Source of the DNA: Catonia carolina
Lineage: Eukaryota > Arthropoda > Insecta > Hemiptera > Achilidae
Direction of reading: 5' to 3'
DNA: 64,000 nt
Assembly: GCA_035578175.1 (NCBI GenBank)
Contig: JAQMRL010000010.1
Span: forward strand, 33,922,784-33,986,783
Below, one piece after another: positions 55,625 through 64,000 of the stretch. The position numbers and the translations under genes were made by a program. A model generated the notes under the pieces. It had not been told where the DNA came from. It ran no database searches and was given only the letters and a program-made list of their open reading frames with translations. How positions within the stretch are numbered: the stretch's first letter is position 1; the number at the start of each line of letters is the position of its first letter.

Positions 55625-56931
55625 GTGTTATTCGCCTTTTAATTAGATTTTACCGTTTAAAAAATTTGTAAATAATTTTGTTTTCTTTTAGAAGCAATAC
55701 CATTGTGCATTATCTTCCTCATGTGAAAAGTTTCATTTTATTTACTTATAATTATTTTTAAACTGACTGTAAAGAAACTCAGATATTAAAATTATTTACA
55801 GATATTGTTTAAATAGAATATACAAGATGAAATAAAATTAATATTTGATTTTAAAATTGTATCATAATCTTTAGGCAGTACATTTTTAATCGATCAATTA
55901 ACTTTTCTGTTTTCTAAACGGTGATGTCATAAGGGATTATAAGAAAACATTATAACCCTAGTGAATATTTTATAAACTGTTACTTATTCATTGAATAATA
56001 TTTTGAAAGGCAATTTATATATTTTTTTAAAGAAAAATATAAAATAAAAAAGGATAATATAGCTTCTAGATTAAAGTAACAACGTTCTATTTATTTATCT
56101 TGGGACTTATAGATGTGACGTTTGTTTATAAAAATGAAAACAAAGTAATAAAAAGATATGAAAAATGAAAAGATAGAAAAAGAATATAAAGGTGTAGAAA
56201 GAAAAGCTATTGAGTGGGCTGATGAAAACGTTAAGATGAAAAGAAATACCGAAGGAGGCCCTGAAGAAGCGTTTCTAGTCACTCGTACCTCTTGAACAGG
56301 CTTGTGACGGCGTACACAGACATCTATGAGACATCCTTAACATTAAGGACATATCATCAATCGTTAGCTAACCCTTTGTATGTCTATATGTAACACGCAC
56401 ATTCACGAACTTCAAACACATAAAAGTCTACGTACTACTTTTAATCGTAATTAGGCCTATCTTGAACTATTGTGCATACCCTTTGCAATTTTTCCTTTTT
56501 TCCTTTAGCATTTATAATAAATAAAACTCTTTCATGACTTTGAGTGGCATTGTAGGCGCCTCTATTTCTTTACAACTTACTACAAAACATACCGTATAAC
56601 AAAGACTAATTCACATAGGTTTTTTAGATCTTCTTACTATAGTGGCTTCTTTTAACAAGCTTCCATTCTACACCATAATATCAAATAGGTCTACTTTTAG
56701 TGTATTCATATTTCGAACATCACGGATACCACTGCAGATTAAAGATTATTACTATGTCGCTGTACTTAATAACTTCAAAAGATCTTACTTAAAAATTAAA
56801 AACTCTTTTGAATTTTCTTATTTTTTAAGATTTCTTTTTTTGCTTTCTTCGTTTCATAAACTTAAAAGGTATGTTTCAAAAAAAGGTTTTACTAAAATGA
56901 AATGAATTATTAATGTTTTTTTGGTATATTA
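55625..56931. other. AT-rich DNA, no gene seen
   Basis: The open frames at 56091-56282 and 56642-56905 are low-complexity or lack motifs. Confidence 0.45.
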
Positions 56932-57271
56932 AAAGAAACAGTCATAATTGCAATGAGAAAAAAGAGAATTTTCTTCCTGGGAGACATACTGAAAACTCCA
57001 GCAACACGCTTTCTAAGAAGAAACACTAGAAAACTACTTACCGCTAAATCTGAAAAAGCTATAGTAACCTGGCTCAGATAAATTCAAAACGACATGAAAG
57101 AACTCGACGTAACCATGGAGGACCTAACAAAACGTACACCTTGGTATAAACACCAAATGGGAAATCACGAATTTCGATTAACCACCAAAACAGTCAAACG
57201 CACGATTGGGGTTTGTTAAAGATAAACTAAAGAAAATAAGATCTGAAAATATAAAAAAGTTTTGGAACAGC
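56932..57271 (+). pseudogene. LINE ORF2 C-terminal remnant
   Basis: The frame reads KETVIIAMRKKRIFFLGDIL, KTPATRFLRRNTRKLLTAKS, a stop, then IQNDMKELDVTMEDLTKRTP and VKRTIGV. After a 1-bp shift it ends FVKDKLKKIRSENIKKFW. This fits the tail of a LINE protein: the 'RxxFxGHVLRTPxxRLxR' block, the 'WxxEIxxDMKEL' block, then a basic NUMOD-like 'RxxISENxKxxW' end. One stop and one frameshift inactivate it. A Helentron-like element follows within about 20 bp. Confidence 0.65.
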
Positions 57272-57287
57272 TGTTTTTTGAACCATT

Positions 57288-57784
57288 GTTTTTTAAGATT
57301 GCGGCTTTAATATGCATTTAGCGCAATAATGTATATAAAAGTTGTAAAGAATTTAAAATCCTACAACTGTTATTTCAAATATTTTGTTTTATAACGCTTA
57401 GTTATGCGGTAATTAGCGATTTTCTGTAATCTTCTCACAAAAATGGGTAAAAAAATCGATTTTTTTAAACATTTCAGCCTTAGTATCTATTTTACGACAA
57501 AAGTGTATGTAATTTAATTTATAGGAAATTAAAAGATCTATAACTATTATTTAAAGCATTTTTCTCTACAGAGCCTAGTTTAAAGTGAAAGACTGATTTT
57601 CCCTACTTTTAAGCCAAACTAAGGTTGATTTTCATTTTGCATCATTCACTCATGATTAAAATAAGGTTATGTTTTTTAAGTTAGTTTTTTGTTTATTTCT
57701 AATGTTTTATTACTAATCTTAGGTTATATTGTTAATTATTTTCATTGGAAAAAGAAAGTTGTGTGAGTGTTTCACACCAGATTT
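57288..57784 (+). mobile_element. Helentron-like element, 3' half
   Basis: It starts inside the body (TTAAGATTGCGGCTTTAATA) and continues to the family 3' end: GGAAAAAGAAA, the hairpin GTGTGA-gtgtt-TCACAC (57761-57777) and CAGATT. The (GT)n core and 5' end are missing. Confidence 0.75.
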
Positions 57785-57892
57785 TATTTTAAGCCAAGGA
57801 GGGTGTTTTGTGAGCTAGATATAATAAGAAAGCTTGAGAGGATGAATATTTTGAATAGAAAATAGAAGAAGGAGATCCGTTTTCAATTACCT

Positions 57893-58095
57893 TTGAACCT
57901 GTCCAAATCCGAGGCATCCTGAAGCTTGCCAGTAAATATAGCATTTCTTCGGCCGAGTTTACTGATTGCCACCTTAAAGCACCAGGACTTGCCCTGGACT
58001 TCATTTGGAATCACATATCCTAGATTCTTCTGTTCTCTCCGCCGTTGCGAAAATTTACCTCTTCCGCCATCGAGACAGTTGATAAGTTTTCACTT
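57893..58095 (-). pseudogene. Unidentified coding-like fragment, about 65 codons
   Basis: The minus-strand peptide KLINCLDGGRGKFSQRRREQ continues KNLGYVIPNEVQGKSW, CFKVAISKLGRRNAIFTGKL and QDASDLDRFKGN and then stops. Composition is protein-like (charged and balanced, unlike AT-rich noise) and a diverged relative lies at 45780-45955. An upstream stop (TGA of GTACAAGTGA) precedes it. It could be an exon of an unknown gene, a fragment of a mobile element, or a repeat with a chance open frame. No function is proposed. Confidence 0.4.
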
Positions 58096-58260
58096 GTACC
58101 CTAGGCAGGGGCCCTAAAACTGGTTGCTACTATTCGGAGCCAAATATACCCAAGTTTTTTAACGAGATTGTTACTCCTCCTGCCCCTCCTTCCTCATCAC
58201 TTTCTAGATGAGGCCCCGGACTTGCAACCGGCGGCATTAATCAATAGCGTTGACGGAATT

Positions 58261-58512
58261 AAGAGACGGAAAATTATTTGCACTCTATCTGCTAGTTTGA
58301 GGGTTACAAAAAATGTTTTTCTTTCTTATCACATGCTCAGTCAATTATACGACTGAATCATTTAAGAACAGATGAGGTAGAAGTGTAAAAGACACTAGTC
58401 ACAGTAATTTCCTCTGAAAGTAATGAATTTCATTATACAGCCAGACCCTGTGGTGAATGAAGTGAAGGTGTTATTTGCAGTCTTTTAACTGATGACCTAA
58501 ATAACAACCCCG
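58261..58512 (-). repeat. Unclassified repeat (family D), internally deleted copy
   Basis: Antisense match to 21213-21625: ATTATTTGCACTCTATCTGC, AATGAATTTCATTATACAGC, GAATGAAGTGAAGGTG and ACTGATGACCTAA. The central GAGGCTTTACT-AGTAAAACG portion is missing. Confidence 0.7.
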
Positions 58513-59286
58513 AAAATATCTCAAGCCTTAGAGTTCAAGTGAAAATTTCTAAATAAAAACAAATTAAATTCAAACAACAATATAAGAATGAACCTACGTA
58601 TTTACAGATACGGTGATTATGATAAAACAGAATAACCAGTTTATTTTAGAAAAAAAACATGAAAAACAATAAGCATTAGAAAATGATAGGAGAATGAACA
58701 ACAGAAAATTCTTTCGAATCTTGTCCAGACAACAATACCAGTATTAGACTTTACAAAAAGAAGAATGAAAACAAAAAGGTAAAAGTATATAAGCGAAATA
58801 AACCAGACTTATCCCGTCCCATTTATGCGTCACAAATTTCTTTTTCTTTTCTCTTTTATCATTATAAAGGATTCGTAAGCCTAAAAATGAGAAAAGTAGC
58901 TTATTATATTCATGGGAATGATTTCATAAATATTTCCTGATTTAATAATAATTCTACTTATGTTTTTCTTTTTTATTAGGGTTATACTGGAACAAAAAAT
59001 AATATTCGATTAAATTTAAAAATAAAAATGAAAAGAGCACTGAAGCCGGAAGCTAAGTTGGCACTCACTGTTTTCTGAATGTACTGTTCAAATCAAAAAC
59101 ATCTGCCAGAAAAAACGAGTGATCCTTTAGATATCAGCACTTATTTTGAAGCTTCCTAAAGTAGTAATGCAACGTCCATCAGCTGGTAGTGGTGGTCGAA
59201 TTCAACGTAATATATGGTTATACTTGTGTTGAAATGTAGTCTGCATAGAAAAGCAAGTAATGTGTGAGAAGGATTCTGTTGCCTCA
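58513..59286. other. AT-rich DNA, no gene seen
   Basis: Nothing could be supported. Confidence 0.5.
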
Positions 59287-59860
59287 AAATTTTCGAGATT
59301 TTCTAAAAATAAACGGCTCCTACGATTTTTTAAAAAATCTCTAATTAACTACAATTCTTATCCTCTATAAGATAAGGTAAGCGCCGTATCTGCTGAAATT
59401 CAGGGGTAGCTGTGGTCTCGTGGTAAAACAATGTTTTTTTTATGGCCTGAGTATGCATTTTTGGGCGAAAGTTTAGTATCTAATAAAAATTTTAGGAAAT
59501 TAATAATTTACTTTTTATTTTTGTTTTAAACCTTTATTTTACAATGCTTAGTTTAGCGATAATTAGTGATTTTCTCTTTTTTGTCATCAAAATAGGTAAA
59601 ATAATAGATTTTTTAAGATTGCGACCTTAGTATGCATTTCACACAAAAGTTTATAAATTATAATTGAAGTTATAGAAAATAAAAAAAATACAATTTTTTA
59701 AAGCATTTATTTCTAGTTCAGTTTTACGTTAATTAGTGATTACCGTATTTTGTAAAGTTCTACAATGGTTGGTTTTTATTTAACATTATTACATAGGTTA
59801 CATTTTTAATTTTTAATATTGGCAAGAGCAAGTCTTCTGAGTGTTTCAAAACAGATTTTT
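59287..59860 (+). mobile_element. Helentron-like element, 3' half, diverged
   Basis: It enters the family just after the (GT)n region (TTTTCGAGATTTTCTAAAAA) and ends GGCAAGAGCAA, then a degraded hairpin (TCTGAGTGTTTCAAAA) and CAGATT. Substitutions and small gaps are more frequent than in the copy at 57288-57784. Confidence 0.65.
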
Positions 59861-60000
59861 GTTCATCTAGTAGTTTTGGATTGACGTAACAGCAACACCT
59901 AGGCAGGTGCCTTCAATTTCTTTAGCCTTCTGTCTATTTCATCTTAGTACAAGTGAAAGTGGAGTCCATAGCTTATGTACCAAATGTAGTTAGCTATATT

Positions 60001-60384
60001 GTTTAGGTCGTCAGCTGAAGGGTTGGTTTGAACCTCTAGAGGCTTTACTAAGTAAAACAAGGTGTGAGGTGGTTTATCATTGTCTTCCTCACTGAGTGAA
60101 AAAGTATGCTTATCATTATGCCAGGCCTTCTGAAAAGCATATATTTTCCACCCTGCAAATGACACCTGCACTTCATTCACCTCAGGATCTGGCTGTATAA
60201 TGAAATTCATTACTTTTAGAGAAGATAACTCTACTAGTGTCTTTACACCTCTATCTCTTCTGCTTCTTAAATGCTTCAGTCAAATAATTGACTGACCATT
60301 TAATAATAAATATAACTTTTTCTTGTAACTAGCAGATTGAGTGCAAGTAAATAATTAATTCTTCACCTGCCTGTCATGGGCATA
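60001..60384 (+). repeat. Unclassified repeat (family D), copy 3
   Basis: Starts GTTTAGGTCGTCAGCTGAAG and ends TTCACCTGCCTGTCATGGG; near full length compared with 21213-21625. Confidence 0.75.
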
Positions 60385-62893
60385 TCATAGTACATAAAAC
60401 GCATTAGAATGGCGTATAACAACAAAGTCGTGATAAATTGAAAATGTAAGAAATTAAGATAATTTTGCGATGGTCGACTGAAAATAACTAATTAAAACTA
60501 AATTTGAAAATTAAGTTACAGTCACGCGTTGAAGAATACCTTCCGGTAATAATTTATGTATAATAAGTATTCTGTATTAAACACCAATAACATGTTATAA
60601 TAGTTAACTGTTCAAAACAGAAGTAAATTAATGGTGAATTACTATCATTATTATTGATACAAATGTTTCGGAAGTTGTCGACGGTGTCACGAGAATTGAG
60701 GGAACTTGAGGGAAGCTCACTTCAAGAAACATTTCCTCGGAAACTGCCTCAAGTTAAGTAAGTAATTATTGACAAGAGTCTTGATCGTTTTGGTCCCGAG
60801 TAATGTCTACAGTTTACTTATCTTGATTAAACTAAAACAAACGAACGGGACGAAGTTTGATTATCGGACAGACACGGAGATTAAGCGAGGCGACTATCTT
60901 GTAGTACCTTCCTTTAGTCCCCAATTAAGATTTCTCCCCCTCAGAAACAATGAAACTTCTTTTCTCGACCTAAATTCTAGTGTCAACCTTCTATCCGTTC
61001 TGTACAAGATCCAGGACGCGCTTATGTAAACAAACTTATCTATTAATATACAATATGAAATCATCAAATATTGAAGCAGTAACAATTTTAGAAGATTCAA
61101 GAAGGAAAATGAAATATTTAATCCCTTGTACTATGTATTTTAATGGAACAAAATAAAATCTGTAATAATACATTAAAATCTATAAGAAATTACAAATGCA
61201 ACTCTCTACAATTTAAATTTAACTCTTCGCAGAGTTATAAACACGCTCTTTGTGAATGAAGTTGCTTAATCGACGTATTCAACGTTCCATAGCCGGCTAT
61301 TCTTCCATCCAGATTCCAAAGTATAAAAAAGCTAAGAAGACAAAGAAATACCAGAAATAGGAAGACCAAAGGAAAGATGGAGTCGTGATCTAATAAATTA
61401 GCTATAACAAAGAGAAGACATAAAACATCCTGAGCTGAAAGTAATGTCAATGGCTACTTTACTATTCAAAAATTATCACACAATTTTTTTTTTAAACCCA
61501 CCGGGTTGGTCTAGGGGTAACGTAGTGTGCTGTATGTACACGTTATATTTCACTATCACACACTAACCGGTTTTTTTATTTCGTAGTAATATCCTTCTTA
61601 CAGCAAGCTTATTATTGTTAGAGGTGGCCCGCATGCGTAGACAAAATCATTCTACTTTAACAAAATACTACACGAATAAATAATTAAATTATAAAACGCG
61701 GTGTTTTATTATGTACCAATGAGCGCTACATTTTTAGGTATACGATGAATAGTTTATCTCAGATTTCTTAGATCCCCTTGAATATCTGATACTGATAAAG
61801 AGAGCTAATCCACGATTTATTAATACATTGGTTTAATTTACAATTTTACCTTCTATTTGTTTAGATAATAACCTTTTTTCCCTATGTCTTATCTTTGTAA
61901 TTTTAGAGTACAAAGTAATCTGCTAGTTGTTTATTTACAGTAAATTAAAGACATATAATGATTATAATAATATAAGAATAAAAATAGATTTCAGAATAAA
62001 ATATACGTTCATTGATACGATTTATTTCATTAATAAAAGTCTGGCTTGAGGAAAAAGAAGTAAACATTGAGAGAAGCCGCGGGAAAGCCTTGCTGTAGTT
62101 ATCCAACTGAATCTTTTTGTTCTTTATTTTCAGTAACCAGTAGGGATTTGTGACCTAATCTTGCCGTCAGAGATTCTACCAAGCCTTTTAGAAAACCGGA
62201 TTATCTTTTTGATTTATCAATTATTTATCAGGAAAAGAAACAAGAACTACTTTATTTTCATTAATTTTTAAAACTAACCCATAGGATTCAATATCACCGT
62301 CAATTATTAATTATAATCCAATTGAGTATCTAGTATTTAGGCTTAAGAAAATTAACTAAAAACTAATAACCCAAGGATTTAAACTCTTTTATTATTTAAG
62401 AAACAGTATCTTAATCAATTATTAAATTTAATTACTATGATATGACTTCAAAATTATAAATGTACTTAGATGAAGATCGAAAACAGTAAAAGTAATATAT
62501 TTTTAAAAAAATTTGAGTATTCATATAATATATAGAAAGCAAGTTCATAATCTTCCATTGATTTTTCAACTATAAAATTAGTAAAACTATACAAAGCTAC
62601 TATTGTCAAAACACAATTGTCCCTTATACACCACTATTGAGCCCATATTTTGACCGTATGTCACAATACTGTAACACTTATTACTAAGATCTGTTCCCAG
62701 ATCTGGTAAAATAAATAGTTAATAAACTATCGTTAGAATTACAAACAAATATTTATTAAACTCTATGAATTACAATAAATGATGTTACTTAAATCTGTAA
62801 ATGAATTACAATTACTACAATCAAATTGATACTAATATTAAATAATAAATAAATTATAATAAAAAATTAATCAATGACATAAAATAAACGTAA
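60385..62893. other. AT-rich DNA with a SINE-B head fragment; no gene seen
   Basis: At 61497-61525 the first 28 bp of the family-B SINE (CCCACCGGGTTGGTCTAGGG) occur alone. Near 61355-61440 a plus-strand peptide with GRPKERWSRDLI faintly recalls a LINE C-terminus, but it is too short to call. The frame at 60769-61029 (86 codons) is protein-like in composition but unrecognised. Confidence 0.4.
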
Positions 62894-63626
62894 GGGTACC
62901 CGGAATGCCTATCTCCGTAATGTTAATGTAAGAAATATTTTATCAAAAACTACTACAGTTATCCTTTTCAATTTTTGTGTGGTTACTTTTCAGGCTATTC
63001 TAAACCCACAAAATTAGTAGCATCTATATATTTATTGTAAGGAAGATAAGAAAATGATTTTTAAAATTATCACTTTTGAAAAGCATAATTTTTTGCCTAT
63101 TTAAAAGGAAAATAAATATTTAAACACATTTTTTTACTATACTATTAACTCAGTACATTTAAATTATTGTATGAAAGGCTGTGGAAAAATTTCATTAAAA
63201 TCCGTTCGCATTTGGCTGAGAAAATGTTCCCTATGTGTTAAAAATTGCTGTTTACGGGAAACAAGAAAAAACTAAAAGATTACACATCAGAAGTACTACA
63301 AAATAGTTACCTCTAATGCATTCCAGGATCATTATCTGAAAATTCCTCAACTATTAAATCCATAGCTGTTCTAATGCCGACTTAAAGTTTTAAAACAAAA
63401 TTATGAGTTCATTGTTTGTCATTCAAAAAATAGATGTGTTTATGCAAACTGACAACGTTTAGAAAATGACGTAAGGGTTCAGCACATTTTTAATTCCTTT
63501 TGGGTTAAAAATTGCAAAAACCCCAACAAATTACGCATCATTGGATGCAGAAAATTCTGAATTTTAATAATGTACAAAAAACCGGATATATGTGAAATTT
63601 TTTAATTTTCTCCGTTTCGGGTACCC
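62894..63626. mobile_element. TTAA-flanked inverted-repeat element (copy 2), uninterrupted
   Basis: The left end GGGTACCCGGAA (preceded by GTAA, a likely mutated TTAA) mirrors the right end TTTCGGGTACCC followed by TTAA (63627-63630). The 733-bp interior is non-coding. It shares CTGAGAAAATGTTCCCTATG and GTTACCTCTAATGCATTCCA with the mariner-interrupted copy at 34587-36712, which confirms the limits of both. Confidence 0.65.
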
Positions 63627-63630
63627 TTAA

Positions 63631-64000
63631 CGTAAAATGAAAGATAAAGCCTGTGTTTGAAACCGCGTATCTCACAAAGTAAAAAACGTAAAACTTTCAG
63701 GTACAGTTCGTTTTAAAGCTTGTTATTTTGTCATTTTATTCATATAAATTACGAAACACGGTTGTTTATTAGGCATTTTGTAGAAATTTGGAAACATAAT
63801 ATGTACCCGTTTTTTAGCGCATTTTTCACTTATTCAATGTTACAGAACATGTAGCACGATCAATTTTAAGAAGAAAAAATGTTGCGTTTTAGAATAGAGT
63901 GCATGTATGTTTTCTTATCAATGTCAGCTAAAATTCAGCCTTTTAGTTCAAAGGGTAAAGGAATTACAGCGTTTTTTAAATAAATTGGTTTTTTTGTTCC
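63631..64000 (+). repeat. Unclassified repeat (family E), copy 2, cut by the window end
   Basis: Starts CGTAAAATGAAAGATAAAGC directly after the TTAA of the preceding element and follows copy 1 (49021-49395) block by block to the end of the window. Confidence 0.75.

Noticed and set aside
61235..61450. Possible LINE C-terminus on the plus strand (GRPKERWSRDLI)
   Set aside because: Only one short motif, broken by stops; mentioned in the interval note but not called.
1..64000. CRISPR arrays, operons or bacterial-type genes
   Set aside because: No regularly spaced repeats and no compact coding; base composition, SINEs and LINEs show eukaryotic nuclear DNA.

Overview
The window reads as a gene-poor, AT-rich stretch of an insect (at least arthropod) nuclear genome, either intergenic DNA or a very large intron. 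I recognise no host protein-coding gene. Almost everything that can be named is transposable-element DNA, and the mix (DD34D mariner, Merlin-like elements, tRNA-derived SINEs, Helentron-like microsatellite elements, LINE 3' ends and one LTR element) is typical of insects. A hemipteran would fit, but the sequence alone does not fix the order.

Layout. 1-10 kb: a 5'-truncated SINE, a pair of decayed inverted-repeat elements, one Helentron-like element and five LINE remnants on both strands. 10-21 kb: another weak LINE remnant, a SINE nested in a SINE, a dead Tc1/mariner-superfamily transposase, a 75-bp direct duplication around an AT palindrome, and a very clean 342-bp MITE with perfect 31-bp inverted repeats and a perfect 8-bp target duplication. 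21-34 kb: an unclassified 400-bp repeat family, a foldback mariner derivative, a Merlin-like deletion derivative, Helentron-like elements with (GT)n cores, and LINE and SINE pieces.

34.5-42 kb is the most interesting part. A TTAA-flanked element is interrupted by an apparently intact mariner whose 360-residue transposase keeps the full D,D34D triad. Next to it lies a 2.9-kb LTR retrotransposon whose two 525-bp LTRs differ at one base that I can find. Its only ORF is a 446-residue protein with a SAP DNA-binding domain and coiled coil, and it has no pol. Then come two tandem, unusually GC-rich units, each with a GC box, a CACCC box, a TATA box and, about 375 bp further on, an exact histone-type 3' stem-loop, but no readable histone.

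42-64 kb: more Helentron-like copies, including an inverted pair, SINEs, a second foldback mariner of the same two-lineage construction as the first, a second Merlin-like derivative, a LINE 3' end, a paralogous pair of short unidentified coding-like fragments, and two further repeat families, one cut by the window end.

The elements do not form a pathway. What links them is mobilisation: the intact mariner encodes its own enzyme, whereas the LTR element, the foldback mariners, the Merlin derivatives, the MITEs, the Helentron-like elements and the SINEs would need enzymes supplied from elsewhere. Copy numbers and family names rest on visual comparison within the window and on remembered family hallmarks. 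No alignment or database search was run.
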